Part shown: piece after piece, positions 10,279 through 20,073 of the stretch | Layout: each line of letters starts with the position of its first letter | Numbering within the stretch: position 1 is the stretch's first letter | Source: Chlorobium sp. | Lineage (GTDB): Bacteria > Bacteroidota > Chlorobiia > Chlorobiales > Chlorobiaceae | Assembly: GCA_005862225.1 (NCBI GenBank) | Contig: SZXV01000011.1 | Coordinates: 119,120 to 183,119 of the forward strand | Direction: 5' to 3' | Length of the DNA: 64,000 nucleotides | Notes under the pieces: model-generated | What the model saw: the letters and a program-made list of their open reading frames with translations, nothing else | Database searches by the model: none | What the model was told of the DNA's origin: nothing | Made by a program: the position numbers and the translations under genes

Positions 10279-12135
10279 ATGACCATTCAAGCTTCCGACC
10301 TGACGCAGGAGGTTATTGACCTTACCCATAAATTTCCTGCTGACCGGCTGTTACAAGCCAAGCAAAACGGATTTTCCGATTTTCAGCTTGCCAATATTTT
10401 CAATACTACAGAGCCGTCTATTCGTGCCCTCAGGAAACATTACAGTATTGAGTCTGTCTTCAAAACCGTTGATACCTGCGCTGCAGAGTTTGATGCTAAA
10501 ACACCCTACCACTACTCGACTTATGAGGAGGAAAACGAATCAGTCTCCTCTGACCGAAAAAAGGTGATCATCCTCGGCGGCGGCCCGAACCGAATCGGAC
10601 AGGGCATCGAGTTTGACTATTGTTGTGTTCAGGCGGTTTTTGCACTCAGGGAGGCTGGCTATGAGACGATTATGGTCAACTGTAATCCGGAAACTGTTTC
10701 TACAGATTACGATATCGCCGACAAGCTCTACTTTGAACCACTCACCTTTGAAGATACCATCCGCATCATTGAACATGAAAAGCCTCTCGGCGTTATTGTC
10801 AGCTTTGGAGGCCAGACGCCACTGAAGCTGTCAACAAAACTTCATGATGCCGGCGTCACCATTCTCGGTACCTCGTCAAAAGGAATTGATCTGGCCGAAG
10901 ACCGTAAGAAATTTGGTGCTCTTCTTGAGCAGCTTGAAATCCCCCATCCAGAATACGGAACTGCCATAAGCTTTGAGGAAGCCAAAGAGATTACCAGAAG
11001 AATCGGCTACCCGGCGCTGGTACGACCCAGCTACGTGCTTGGTGGCCGTGCTATGAAAATAGTCTACAATGACGACTCTCTCAAAGAATATATCGATCAG
11101 GCGCTTTTCATTACCGAAAAATATCCTCTGCTTATTGACCGCTTTCTTGAGACTGCTGTAGAATTCGACATTGATGCTATTGCGGACACCACTGACTGTG
11201 TTATCAGCGGCATCATGCAGCATGTTGAGGCCGCAGGCATTCACAGCGGCGATTCAACCTCTATTCTGCCTTATCACAACATCAGCCAGAACGTTATAGC
11301 CAAAATGAAGGCATATACCCGAACCCTTGCTGAAAACCTTAAGGTTGTGGGGTTAATGAATGTTCAGTATGCGGTACAGAATGAGAGTGTCTATGTGATT
11401 GAGGTCAATCCAAGAGCAAGCCGCACTGTTCCTTTTGTCGGAAAAGCGACCGCAATTCCCGTCGTCAAGATAGCTACCCGCGTCATGCTTGGTGAAAAGC
11501 TCAGCGATCTGCGCAAGGAGTATAACCTGAAAGATTGCGATGAACTCGGCATGAAGCACCTTGCCATCAAGGAACCTGTCTTTCCGTTTTCAAAGTTTGT
11601 AAAATCCGGAGTCTATCTTGGTCCTGAAATGCGTTCAACCGGTGAAGCGATGAGCCTTGCCGAGGAGTTCCCGGAAGCGTTTGCCAAAGCATACCAGGCG
11701 GCAAACATGCAGCTTCCCCTCTCCGGCGCCGTCTTTATCAGCGTTAACGACCAGGACAAAAATCAGCGGATTATTACCATCGCCCGCGAACTCTTCCGTA
11801 TGGACTTTGATCTTGTGGCTACAGCAGGAACGTACGAATTCCTGACGGACAACGGCATCGAATGCAAAAAAGTCTATAAAGTCGGGGAAGAGGGTCGTCC
11901 AAATATTTTTGACATTATCAAACACGGCAAGATCAACTTTGTCATCAACACTCCACGAGGTGAAAAAGCATTGCACGATGAAGAGGCTATTGGCGCTGCA
12001 TCAGTGCTGAGCAATGTTCCTTTTGTAACGACCATCGAGGCCGCAGAGGCATCGGTACAGGCTATTGACTGTATACGTCACCAGGAGTTTGGCGTCAAAA
12101 GTCTACAGGAGTACGCATCATACCGCAATCAATAA
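10279..12135 (+). CDS. carB: carbamoyl-phosphate synthase large subunit, C-terminal half
   Basis: 618 aa, against about 1,070 for a full CarB. It begins in the oligomerisation domain (residues 1-100), continues with the second ATP-grasp domain (KVIILGGGPNRIGQGIEFDY, about 95-114, then VNCNPETVSTDYD and VIEVNPRASRTVPF), and ends with the MGS-like allosteric domain (about 470-618). It should catalyse the second phosphorylation (carbamate to carbamoyl phosphate) for arginine and pyrimidine synthesis. The first half, with the carboxy-phosphate site, is not in this window, so the large subunit must be split between two genes, as in some archaea and Aquifex. Upstream bases contain no remnant of the missing half that I could see. 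The ribosome site is weak. Confidence 0.93.
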   Translation: MTIQASDLTQEVIDLTHKFPADRLLQAKQNGFSDFQLANIFNTTEPSIRALRKHYSIESVFKTVDTCAAEFDAKTPYHYSTYEEENESVSSDRKKVIILGGGPNRIGQGIEFDYCCVQAVFALREAGYETIMVNCNPETVSTDYDIADKLYFEPLTFEDTIRIIEHEKPLGVIVSFGGQTPLKLSTKLHDAGVTILGTSSKGIDLAEDRKKFGALLEQLEIPHPEYGTAISFEEAKEITRRIGYPALVRPSYVLGGRAMKIVYNDDSLKEYIDQALFITEKYPLLIDRFLETAVEFDIDAIADTTDCVISGIMQHVEAAGIHSGDSTSILPYHNISQNVIAKMKAYTRTLAENLKVVGLMNVQYAVQNESVYVIEVNPRASRTVPFVGKATAIPVVKIATRVMLGEKLSDLRKEYNLKDCDELGMKHLAIKEPVFPFSKFVKSGVYLGPEMRSTGEAMSLAEEFPEAFAKAYQAANMQLPLSGAVFISVNDQDKNQRIITIARELFRMDFDLVATAGTYEFLTDNGIECKKVYKVGEEGRPNIFDIIKHGKINFVINTPRGEKALHDEEAIGAASVLSNVPFVTTIEAAEASVQAIDCIRHQEFGVKSLQEYASYRNQ

Positions 12136-12169
12136 CAACGGGACCTCTTTCAACTAACCGCACCTGATC

Positions 12170-12646
12170 ATGACCGCAACACTCCAGAAACATCTTGACG
12201 AGTCAATAAAGCTGGAATTGAATCTTGCCAGGCTTTACACCATGTTCAATGACTGTTTTGCTGATGATGAGGATTTCTGGTGGGATATGGCCATGGAAGA
12301 GCAGGGCCATGCAACACTGCTTCAGCAGGAAAAACTACACCCTCAGCAAAAGGAGTTTTTTCCGGAAAATCTGCTGGCCAGCGATCTGCAGTCCCTGATC
12401 GATACCAACACGAAAATCGCAGAACTCATCGCCGCATTCAAGGCCACCCCTCTCTCAAGAGCCGAAGCCTTTCAAACCGCTTATGCACTTGAAATGGCCG
12501 CAGGAGAATCACATTTCCAGCAATTTCTTGACAGTCCGAGCAACTCTTTTTCTTCAAATATATTCAAACAACTGAATCAGGAAGACCGCGATCATGCCGC
12601 AAGAATTCTTGAATACATGCAGGTCAACCATATCAAGAAAACGTAA
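12170..12646 (+). CDS. ferritin-like (rubrerythrin-type) diiron protein
   Basis: 158 aa, all helical. It has the spacing of a ferritin-like four-helix bundle: E16 in helix 1, E44-x-x-H47 in helix 2 (MEEQGHATLL), E108 in helix 3 (YALEMAAGE), and D139-x-x-H142 following E138 in helix 4 (QEDRDHAARI). No rubredoxin domain follows, so it resembles stand-alone rubrerythrin-like or erythrin-type proteins rather than true rubrerythrin. A role in peroxide handling or iron binding is inferred from the family only. It starts 34 bp after carB, so it could be co-transcribed. Confidence 0.72.
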   Translation: MTATLQKHLDESIKLELNLARLYTMFNDCFADDEDFWWDMAMEEQGHATLLQQEKLHPQQKEFFPENLLASDLQSLIDTNTKIAELIAAFKATPLSRAEAFQTAYALEMAAGESHFQQFLDSPSNSFSSNIFKQLNQEDRDHAARILEYMQVNHIKKT

Positions 12647-12667
12647 CCATTCTTTTACGGGAACGCT

Positions 12668-13534
12668 TCAGGGAAGCAGAACAAAACTCTGTTTACAGTT
12701 CCCCTCACCGTCAATAAGCAGCTCACTATAGCACTTGGGTGAATAGCGAAAACTGCCTCCGTTAATAAAGGTTATTCCATCGACCACGTATGACTGAAAG
12801 CGATGAAAATGGCCATGCAAAACAAGCTTTGCTCGCAGAACCTTCATGAGCGAGAGAAACTCTTCCCGGTTTTTCAGCTCCATTGTCCAGTCAAAAGCCT
12901 GATCAATCAAAGAGTCAGTTCCATAGACTTTGTAGGCATGATGGCAGAGCCCGATCACAAAACACTCTTTCAGGGAGGCTGTTACGTTCTCCTTGCCCAA
13001 GGCACGTAACTGCCCGGGACTCACCATGCCCCTGGCGCCCAGTGGATTCTCTGCAGGATACCAGGGATAAACCGAATTGAGTGCGGTGAAGGCGATCCTC
13101 AACGAAGGGTATTTTATGATTTTAATAAAAGGAAAGCTCTTTTCTCCCTGTTTTTCACCAGTGATCAACTCCTGAAAAAAAAGACAAAACTCTTTCAGCC
13201 TGCGATCAAAAACTTTTTTTCGAACGAGCGGAAGAGGGTTTAGGGCGTTATAAAATCGCATCTCCTCTTCAAGATTGATCAAATCATGATTGCCAGCAAT
13301 AACGGTCGTCTTGTCCCAGCGGTAAAAGCCGTGCAACTCCAGTTTTGCCCTGACGATGCGCCAGTCTTCCTGATCAGCATTATTACTCAGATCGCCTGAA
13401 ATAACAAGATGATCACATCCGGTGGCCTTGAAATGAACAAGAAGGCGGTCAAAGTCGCCAAGCTGACGCCTATCCTTTATACCAGAAAGATGAAGATCCG
13501 ATATATGCGCTATTTTTATCTCTTCTGTAATCAA
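12668..13534 (-). CDS. calcineurin-like metallophosphoesterase
   Basis: 288 aa. The five metal-binding blocks of the family are present in order: ISDLHLS near residue 12, ISGDLSNN near 45, AGNHD near 80, a histidine block in GLCHHAYK near 195, and VLHGHFHRF near 240. The protein is soluble. It resembles Icc/CpdA-type phosphodiesterases, but the substrate cannot be read from the sequence. The apparent start is TTG with no clear ribosome site. No later ATG is usable because the first metal block lies only about 10 codons in. It converges with the ferritin-like gene and is read away from glgP. Confidence 0.85.
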   Translation of the reverse strand: MITEEIKIAHISDLHLSGIKDRRQLGDFDRLLVHFKATGCDHLVISGDLSNNADQEDWRIVRAKLELHGFYRWDKTTVIAGNHDLINLEEEMRFYNALNPLPLVRKKVFDRRLKEFCLFFQELITGEKQGEKSFPFIKIIKYPSLRIAFTALNSVYPWYPAENPLGARGMVSPGQLRALGKENVTASLKECFVIGLCHHAYKVYGTDSLIDQAFDWTMELKNREEFLSLMKVLRAKLVLHGHFHRFQSYVVDGITFINGGSFRYSPKCYSELLIDGEGNCKQSFVLLP

Positions 13535-13699
13535 TTTTAATTTGACTTGCGGTTTTCAATTCTAAAACACTAAATTAAAAATCGTTTTATTTCATACAGA
13601 CAATACAGAGACTCAACAACATCTGTAAAAAATTTTAATACCATAAGATACTGTCTGTCAAGGAATGCAGTATCAAAGCAATCATTATACCACTCAACC

Positions 13700-15817
13700 A
13701 TGCAAAATAAAATTTTCGCGCTTCAAGAACTCTCAAAAAATCTCTGGTGGTCATGGGATACAGAAGCAAAACAGATTTTCGAAGAACTCTCTCCTCTCCT
13801 TTGGGAACGAAATAATCACAATCCCATTGACCTTTTGCATCAGATATCTGATAATGAGCTTCTGGCTCGCAGCAATTCAAAATTTGGCGAAAAAATTGAC
13901 CGCGCCTACGCCCGCTTTCAGGCTTACCTCACCGAAAAGAACACCTGGGCGGCGAATAACACACCTGAACTTGTAAAAAATCCGGTTGCCTATTTCAGCG
14001 CAGAGTTTGGAATCCATGAAAGCATGAGAATCTATTCTGGCGGGCTCGGCGTTCTTGCCGGAGACCACCTGAAATCAGCCAGCGACCTTGGTATCAACTT
14101 CATTGGTATTACACTGTTTTATCGGGAAGGATATTTCCGCCAGCACCTTAATCACGACGGATGGCAAATTGAAGACTATCCCCTGCAGCATCCGGAAAAT
14201 CTTCCTTTGGAAAAAGTGACCAACCCTGATGGCGGCGATTTGATTATTTCTGTCAATATAGCGCAAAGTGATGTTTTTGCCCAGGTCTGGAAACTCAAGG
14301 TTGGACGTGCAACACTCTACCTCCTTGACTCCAATACTATGGCAAATGAATCGCACTATCGCGATATTTGTTGTAGAGTCTACGGTGGCGACCAGAATAT
14401 GCGCATCAATCAGGAGATACTTCTGGGGATCGGCGGGGTAAAACTGCTCAGTCAGCTTGGTATAAAGCCTACAGTTTACCACATGAACGAAGGTCACTCA
14501 GCATTTCTCACGCTTGAGTTACTTGCAAAAGAGCTTGCTTCAGGAGTCTCTGAAAAAGAGGCAATCGAAAATGTACGGTCACAATGTGTGTTCACGACGC
14601 ACACGCCGGTTCCCGCAGGACATGATCGATTCTCAAGGGACATGATGCATTACACCTTCGACAAATACCTTGCAAATAGCGGGATGAGCTTCGATAACAT
14701 GATGCTGCTTGGATCCGAAGACAAGAAGAACATTCATGGACTTTTCACCATGACCGTTTTGGCGCTCAACCTTTCACGATCGGCCAATGGAGTTTCAAAA
14801 CTGCATGGAGAAGTTTCACGCACCATGTGGCAACACCTCTTCCCGACCAATACGGTTAATGAGGTACCAATCGGACATATCACCAACGGCGTGCATACGA
14901 GCACCTGGGCATGCGGATATACTGAAAGTTTCTGGAGAAACTTTACAGAGAACATTGACGACATGACGCTCACGCAAGAAGCCACAGAAGCCGTTCTCGC
15001 ACAAATCACTGATGAGGATCTCTGGTCGTTACGCTACAATCTGAAACGTCATCTTTTTGACTTCATTGACAAATATCTTGCTAACCAGCTTTTTCACCAG
15101 CACCAGCATTTGAGTTTGTACCAAAACGATTACTTTTCGATACAGTCTGTAAATAACACGCTCTCTGCTGACGTTCTGACCATAGGATTTGCAAGACGTT
15201 TTGCCACCTACAAGCGTGCTCCGCTGATTTTCAGGGATCTCGAACGCCTGAACAGAATCATCAATCATCCTTCCAGACCATTGCAGATAGTATTTGCTGG
15301 AAAAGCTCACCCTCATGATGATGCAGGAAAAGACTATATCCGCCAAATCGTTGACCACGCCAGAAGACCACAATTTGCAGGAAAAGTTATTTTCCTTGAA
15401 AACTATAACCTCGGTGTAGCAAAAAGAATGGTTTCCGGCGTTGATGTCTGGCTGAACACCCCGGTACGACCAATGGAAGCAAGCGGTACATCAGGCGAAA
15501 AAAATGTTTTACACGGAGGATTGAATTTCAGTGTTCTGGACGGCTGGTGGCCTGAAGCCTATAATGGCGAAAACGGTTTCTCCATCGGAAACGGTGAATC
15601 TTTTGAAAACCATGAGGAACAGGATAGTTTCGATGCCGAGCAAATGTACGCGGCACTGGAAACCCAGATTATTCCAGCATTCTACGATCGGAATGAAAAC
15701 AACATCCCTGTTCAATGGATTAAAAAAATCCGGAATGCGATTGCTACAATAGCGCCGGAATACAACACCCATCGCATGGTGCGGGACTATGCAACTCGCT
15801 ACTATGTAAAGCATTAA
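13700..15817 (+). CDS. glgP: alpha-glucan (glycogen) phosphorylase
   Basis: 705 aa, of the shorter bacterial/archaeal phosphorylase type. The N-terminal segment NLWWSWDTEAKQIFEEL is typical of this subgroup (DUF3417 region). Family blocks include YFSAEFGIHES, GGLGVLAGDH, FTTHTPVPAGHD and TIGFARRFATYKR. The PLP-lysine block reads EASGTSGEKNVLHGG with K601 as the probable Schiff-base lysine; the usual methionine before it is glutamate, which this subgroup tolerates. It degrades glycogen to glucose-1-phosphate, which fits dark metabolism of stored glycogen in green sulfur bacteria. An unusually strong hairpin follows the stop. Confidence 0.93.
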   Translation: MQNKIFALQELSKNLWWSWDTEAKQIFEELSPLLWERNNHNPIDLLHQISDNELLARSNSKFGEKIDRAYARFQAYLTEKNTWAANNTPELVKNPVAYFSAEFGIHESMRIYSGGLGVLAGDHLKSASDLGINFIGITLFYREGYFRQHLNHDGWQIEDYPLQHPENLPLEKVTNPDGGDLIISVNIAQSDVFAQVWKLKVGRATLYLLDSNTMANESHYRDICCRVYGGDQNMRINQEILLGIGGVKLLSQLGIKPTVYHMNEGHSAFLTLELLAKELASGVSEKEAIENVRSQCVFTTHTPVPAGHDRFSRDMMHYTFDKYLANSGMSFDNMMLLGSEDKKNIHGLFTMTVLALNLSRSANGVSKLHGEVSRTMWQHLFPTNTVNEVPIGHITNGVHTSTWACGYTESFWRNFTENIDDMTLTQEATEAVLAQITDEDLWSLRYNLKRHLFDFIDKYLANQLFHQHQHLSLYQNDYFSIQSVNNTLSADVLTIGFARRFATYKRAPLIFRDLERLNRIINHPSRPLQIVFAGKAHPHDDAGKDYIRQIVDHARRPQFAGKVIFLENYNLGVAKRMVSGVDVWLNTPVRPMEASGTSGEKNVLHGGLNFSVLDGWWPEAYNGENGFSIGNGESFENHEEQDSFDAEQMYAALETQIIPAFYDRNENNIPVQWIKKIRNAIATIAPEYNTHRMVRDYATRYYVKH

Positions 15818-15849
15818 GGGAGTACTCTGAAGAGCAAACTGTATGCCGT

Positions 15850-15885
15850 TTTACTCCTGACTGGCAAGGGCCGGTCAGGAGTAAA
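15850..15885 (+). promoter_or_regulatory. 16-bp hairpin between glgP and pyrD
   Basis: Bases 15850-15865 pair with 15870-15885 around an AAGG loop, with one G-U pair in RNA and no mismatch. No T tract follows, so it is not a normal terminator. The descending arm contains AGGAG (15877-15881), the only ribosome-site-like sequence before the GTG at 15886. The hairpin would hide that site, so it may be a glgP 3'-end structure or a translation control element for pyrD. Confidence 0.6.
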
Positions 15886-16863
15886 GTGGTTCACATTCCT
15901 GTCAAGCGTCTTAAAATCATGAGCCAGAACGGATCTGCCAAATCAGCAACCAGCGCGGCTGTATCTCTTGGCCGGGGACTTGATCTGAAATCACCGGTAC
16001 TGCTTGCATCCGGCACCATCTCTTATGCCGAAGAAATCAGCACACTCTGTGATCTTTCCAAAATTGGTGGAGTGGTCACCAAAGCGATTTCTCTCGAACC
16101 AAGAACAGGAAATACTCCTCAGCGAATCGCTGAAACCCCCTCTGGAATGATTAATGCCATCGGACTGGCCAACGTTGGACTGGAACGGTTCATAGCAGAA
16201 AAAGTTCCATTTCTTCGACACCTCGACACCGCCGTCATTGTCAATATTGCAGGTCGCTCAATCGACGACTATTGCGAAGTCGTCTCACGCCTTGATGACG
16301 TTGAAGGTCTTAACGGCTACGAAATCAATCTCTCCTGTCCGAACGTGAAGGGAGAGTGCATGATTATGGGAGTCAGTCGTGAAGCCACTTTTGAAATTGT
16401 CTCCGAACTGCGGAAGATAACCTCCCGACACCTCATGATCAAGCTGACGCCGAACGTCACCTCCATCAGCTCTATCGCCCTTGCGGCTGAAGAGGCCGGG
16501 GCCGACTCCGTCTCCCTCATCAACACGGTGGTTGGTATGGCAATAAACTATAAAACCCGCAGGCCTTTGCTGAAAAACATTACTGGCGGACTTTCAGGAC
16601 CTGCTATAAAACCAATTGCTCTTGCAAAAGTGTGGGAAGTCTATAACAGCGTAAAGATTCCGATTGTGGGAATGGGAGGAATCGCAGGATTTGAGGACGC
16701 TATGGAGTTTCTTCTTGCAGGCTCCCGGGCAATACAAATCGGCACAATGAACTTTGTCTATCCCGATATCGGTGAAAAAGTGGCCAAAGCCATTGAAGAG
16801 TACTTTTCAGCCCCCGGAACAACACCCATCAAAGAATACTCTGGAAGTCTGATCGTCGGTTGA
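15886..16863 (+). CDS. pyrD: dihydroorotate dehydrogenase, class 1B catalytic subunit
   Basis: Flavoenzyme of pyrimidine synthesis. Blocks seen: LASGTISYAEE, GGVVTKAIS, NAIGLANVGLE, YEINLSCPNVKG (the catalytic cysteine of class 1 enzymes, as opposed to the serine of membrane class 2), LINTVVGMAI, GGLSGPAIKPIAL and GMGGIAGFEDAMEFLLAG. Class 1B enzymes pair with an electron-transfer subunit PyrK, which is not nearby. The start is uncertain: the GTG at 15886 has AGGAG but inside a hairpin, and the ATG at 15919 gives a 314-aa protein that fits the family as well. It ends 5 bp before the convergent DUF4407 gene. Confidence 0.93.
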   Translation: MVHIPVKRLKIMSQNGSAKSATSAAVSLGRGLDLKSPVLLASGTISYAEEISTLCDLSKIGGVVTKAISLEPRTGNTPQRIAETPSGMINAIGLANVGLERFIAEKVPFLRHLDTAVIVNIAGRSIDDYCEVVSRLDDVEGLNGYEINLSCPNVKGECMIMGVSREATFEIVSELRKITSRHLMIKLTPNVTSISSIALAAEEAGADSVSLINTVVGMAINYKTRRPLLKNITGGLSGPAIKPIALAKVWEVYNSVKIPIVGMGGIAGFEDAMEFLLAGSRAIQIGTMNFVYPDIGEKVAKAIEEYFSAPGTTPIKEYSGSLIVG

Positions 16864-16868
16864 CTCTC

Positions 16869-17972
16869 TCATCCCTTTATCCTTTTATTTGAGTGATATT
16901 TTCTGGTACGACGTCCACCGATTTTCAGGCCGGGACGTCGATATTCTCGCGTAAGACGATTCCGCGACAGAAATGAACTATTCGTAAGAAAAGAAAGAAT
17001 ACGGGATTCCGACTCTCTGATATCGACATCTGATGGCCCGACATCTGAAAGCAGTTTCACTATCAGCGGAGCACATTCAAACGCAATAAAAAGCAGTGTA
17101 ATAAAATAAACTGCATGTGCCGAAGAGCGACTCACATCGTTTGTTGAATGAGTCAGCTCACCCAACGCCCAGTTTCTGTCTGCGAAACCAGCTCTCTCAA
17201 CTTTTTCATCAAGCTTGTCATCCGTCAGCATCATTTGGTTGTTAATCCCCTCCTGGGCTTTCCGCTGATTCATGTAATTCTGCAAGCTTGCAAGCCGGGC
17301 TGCCAGAAATTCAAGCCTTACCTGCTTGGAAAACACAACAAGTTCCTTGTTTTTGGCGTAGGGACCATATCCAACGATTCCAGAAGTTGTTGACGTGCTG
17401 GTACCAAATACTTCGGCCTTAAGCTCCTCGCGCAAACGGTTTACCTCATTGCTTAACGTGTCATACTCACTCTGATAGGCGCTCATCTGCCCAAGCTCCT
17501 GAGCATATTTCGCCTTGAATGACTGTTGCACCCTGGCAATCTGTGCCTGCTGATCTGAAAGGTAACGCGCCCGAAGCTGGTCACGAATCTCCTTGTCAAA
17601 TATTTTCAGTTCCAGAGGACGAGCAATAACAACCGCTATCAAAACGGCAAAAACAAGTCGCGGTGAAGCTTGATAGAATTGCTTAAGAAATCTGGAGCTT
17701 TTTTTGATACTTGAAACAATATAGCGGTCGAGATTAAAGATCGCGAGACCCCAGAGAAGACCAAACAGAAGAGACCACAACCAGGCAAATAGAGTACCAG
17801 AAAAAACAAAATAAAGCGCATAGCCGCCTGACAAACCGGCAAACAGCGCTGTAAAAAAAATAGTTGCCCCTATCCCGACATATTTGCTGTGTTCAGTGGG
17901 ATATTTTTCAATCACTGATACCGGAGTTCCCGCACAAATCCAGAAAAAACGCTGTACTTGAGAAAAAGTCAT
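16869..17972 (-). CDS. DUF4407 membrane protein
   Basis: 367 aa. The N-terminus (RFFWICAGTPVSVIEKYP) and overall plan match DUF4407 proteins. Hydrophobic segments lie at about 33-50, 55-75 and 108-122, a charged coiled-coil stretch (about 135-250) is rich in Gln/Glu/Arg, another membrane segment follows near 285-305, and a basic C-terminal tail ends KYHSNKRIKG. The long coiled coil probably lies in the periplasm between membrane segments. Function is unknown in the family. It is a single gene between convergent pyrD and divergent ispF. Confidence 0.7.
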   Translation of the reverse strand: MTFSQVQRFFWICAGTPVSVIEKYPTEHSKYVGIGATIFFTALFAGLSGGYALYFVFSGTLFAWLWSLLFGLLWGLAIFNLDRYIVSSIKKSSRFLKQFYQASPRLVFAVLIAVVIARPLELKIFDKEIRDQLRARYLSDQQAQIARVQQSFKAKYAQELGQMSAYQSEYDTLSNEVNRLREELKAEVFGTSTSTTSGIVGYGPYAKNKELVVFSKQVRLEFLAARLASLQNYMNQRKAQEGINNQMMLTDDKLDEKVERAGFADRNWALGELTHSTNDVSRSSAHAVYFITLLFIAFECAPLIVKLLSDVGPSDVDIRESESRILSFLTNSSFLSRNRLTREYRRPGLKIGGRRTRKYHSNKRIKG

Positions 17973-18148
17973 AGATTACTACCCATCATGAGTTGTAATG
18001 AGTTCGTATGAGCCCTGTATGCAACAGTGCACTTGTGAAGAAATTAGCTCTTTTTTTATAATTTTTTTGCAACACTTTGGCAGGTTCTGATTATTCGCGA
18101 TTTATTCTATCTTTGATAGCTTCGGTTATAATCCTAAACATTTTTCTC

Positions 18149-18622
18149 ATGCGTATTGGAATCGGTATTGATGTACACCCTTTTGCTGAAGGCCGAAAAC
18201 TTGTCATCGGTGGCGTCTTTATCCCCGGACACGATGGGCTTGACGGCCACAGTGATGCAGATGTCCTGCTTCACGCGGTCAGTGACGCACTCCTGGGCGC
18301 GGCAGCGCTGGGAGATATTGGCTTGCACTTTCCCAATACAAGCCTGGAGTTCAAGGATATTGACAGTATGATCCTGCTCAAGCAGGTAGGAAAATTGCTA
18401 GAAAAGCACGGCTATAACACTGTCAATGTTGACGCGATGCTTCTTCTTGAGGCACCTAAAATCGCATCATACATTACTGAAATGCGTAAAAATATTGCCC
18501 GCTGTCTGGGTATAGAAATCGGGGCCGTCTCAGTGAAGGCTACAACCAACGAAAAACTTGGCTACATAGGACGGGAAGAGGGAGCCGCCGCACATGCAGT
18601 CTGCTTGATCCGCTCAATCTAA
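18149..18622 (+). CDS. ispF: 2-C-methyl-D-erythritol 2,4-cyclodiphosphate synthase
   Basis: MEP-pathway enzyme feeding isoprenoids (carotenoids, quinones, chlorophyll tails). From the ATG at 18149 it is 157 aa, the standard length, starting [12 protein letters not shown]. An upstream in-frame TTG at 18077 would add a hydrophobic 24-residue extension that the family does not have. The zinc ligands D8 and H10 (IDVHPF) and the [26 protein letters not shown] block are intact, as is the C-terminal [15 protein letters not shown]. Its last 4 bp overlap the convergent permease gene. Confidence 0.96.
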   Translation: MRIGIGIDVHPFAEGRKLVIGGVFIPGHDGLDGHSDADVLLHAVSDALLGAAALGDIGLHFPNTSLEFKDIDSMILLKQVGKLLEKHGYNTVNVDAMLLLEAPKIASYITEMRKNIARCLGIEIGAVSVKATTNEKLGYIGREEGAAAHAVCLIRSI

Positions 18623-19890
18623 GCCCCAACTTCTCCCCGAAGAATACTGACGGGGACGTACCTGGTCGCCTTTCTTGCCGGACTCCAGGATGAGAGAACG
18701 GCAATCAGGATACCAAAAACGATCACAAGCAGATGAGCGTCCGGCATTTCAATGAGGTTGATCCGATCGGCTTTCAGGACGCCTGCAGTGCTCGCCTCAA
18801 AACGGATAGATGCAACAAAATGACAGATCACATGACCCAGCGGACTGCCAATAAGTACACCAAGTATCCCGATCATCAATCCTTCGAACATGAAAATACG
18901 GGTGATGTCCCCATTTGGCATCCCCATTGAACGCATGATGGCGATGTCCTTGACTTTATGCAGGATCACTGTGGTCATCACTGATGAAACCCCTAAACCT
19001 GCAACAATAAAAACAAAGCCCACTAAAACCAGCGTAATCATACCGTTCCGGTTATAAAACTCAATAATGTTGCGGTTCGTTTCATCCCAACTTTCAGCCT
19101 TATATCCGCTTAACTTCTCCACCTGGTCTGCGGTCTGGCTGGCACGCTCAACATGCGCGGTTCGCAAGCCGATACCCGTCACGGAATTCGAGGCAATTCC
19201 CTCCATTCTCTGTGCAAGGGGAAGGTTCACGTATGCCTCTCGTTCATCCTTTGCATTAAAACCACTGCTGAAACGTCCCACCACCGTTACGGGAAACTCT
19301 TCGCTGTTTTTGGTCACCAGTACAATCCTGTCGCGATAGCCAACAGCAAGTTTTTTTGCCAGAAGATCTCCAACAAGAATCCCGTTCGGTGTTGACGCCA
19401 ACTCTTCAAGGGCATTGGTTTCCAGCAGATTCTTTTTTAAACCTGCGATTTCTGCTTCAAAATGAGGAATGATGCCTCGGGCGACGCAGGGGGTAAAGCG
19501 TGTTTTGTTTCGCGCCAGCAGCTTGCTGAGCACAAAAGGAGAAATGCTCCGCAGCTCCTCAACAGGCCGGATGCTCTGAACGACCTCCGCATAGTTTTTG
19601 ATAACCTCCTGTTCATCAAGATTAAGATTCCTGGTGACCATCGCGACCCTTCCCGCTCGCTCCACAATATTGTCAGGGATCAGGGGAACGACCCTTTCTG
19701 CGCTAATCAGCACATGTGGAGCCGTGTCGATGACCTTGGTGATAACATTTGATGACGAACCTCGTGAAACCGCAATAGTCGTGACGAGCATGGCCGAACC
19801 GACGGCAACCCCAAGTGCTGTGAGGATAGTCTGGCGTTTTCTTTCTTTGAGATGCACAAACGCTATCTCCAACTGATCCCTTAAGTTCAT
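18619..19890 (-). CDS. ABC transporter permease, FtsX/MacB-LolCE type
   Basis: 423 aa. One N-terminal membrane segment (about 24-42, [19 protein letters not shown]) is followed by a large periplasmic domain (about 45-280), and three C-terminal membrane segments follow (about 285-310, 335-360, 385-405). The FtsX-domain block is [20 protein letters not shown]. This is the layout of type VII ABC exporters such as LolC/E or DevC, which move lipoproteins or act as extruders. The ATPase partner is not adjacent, at least not within the 180 bp before pfkA, so the substrate is open. An AAGGAACTT-type site is not evident before the ATG. Confidence 0.8.
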   Translation of the reverse strand: MNLRDQLEIAFVHLKERKRQTILTALGVAVGSAMLVTTIAVSRGSSSNVITKVIDTAPHVLISAERVVPLIPDNIVERAGRVAMVTRNLNLDEQEVIKNYAEVVQSIRPVEELRSISPFVLSKLLARNKTRFTPCVARGIIPHFEAEIAGLKKNLLETNALEELASTPNGILVGDLLAKKLAVGYRDRIVLVTKNSEEFPVTVVGRFSSGFNAKDEREAYVNLPLAQRMEGIASNSVTGIGLRTAHVERASQTADQVEKLSGYKAESWDETNRNIIEFYNRNGMITLVLVGFVFIVAGLGVSSVMTTVILHKVKDIAIMRSMGMPNGDITRIFMFEGLMIGILGVLIGSPLGHVICHFVASIRFEASTAGVLKADRINLIEMPDAHLLVIVFGILIAVLSSWSPARKATRYVPVSILRGEVGA

Positions 19891-20073
19891 AAAAGAACCT
19901 TTTGTTCGGTCATCTCCTGACGCATGAGTTCATATTAAATTTTGAGACTTATCGTTGAAAAATCACACAAAAAATCTATCTTCTTTCCAACAAGCAGGAA
20001 TATTTACCTTCCTGACAAATAAATAAATTCAGCTATTAAATACTAACCTGAGCATTGAAAGGAGAGAATAACT

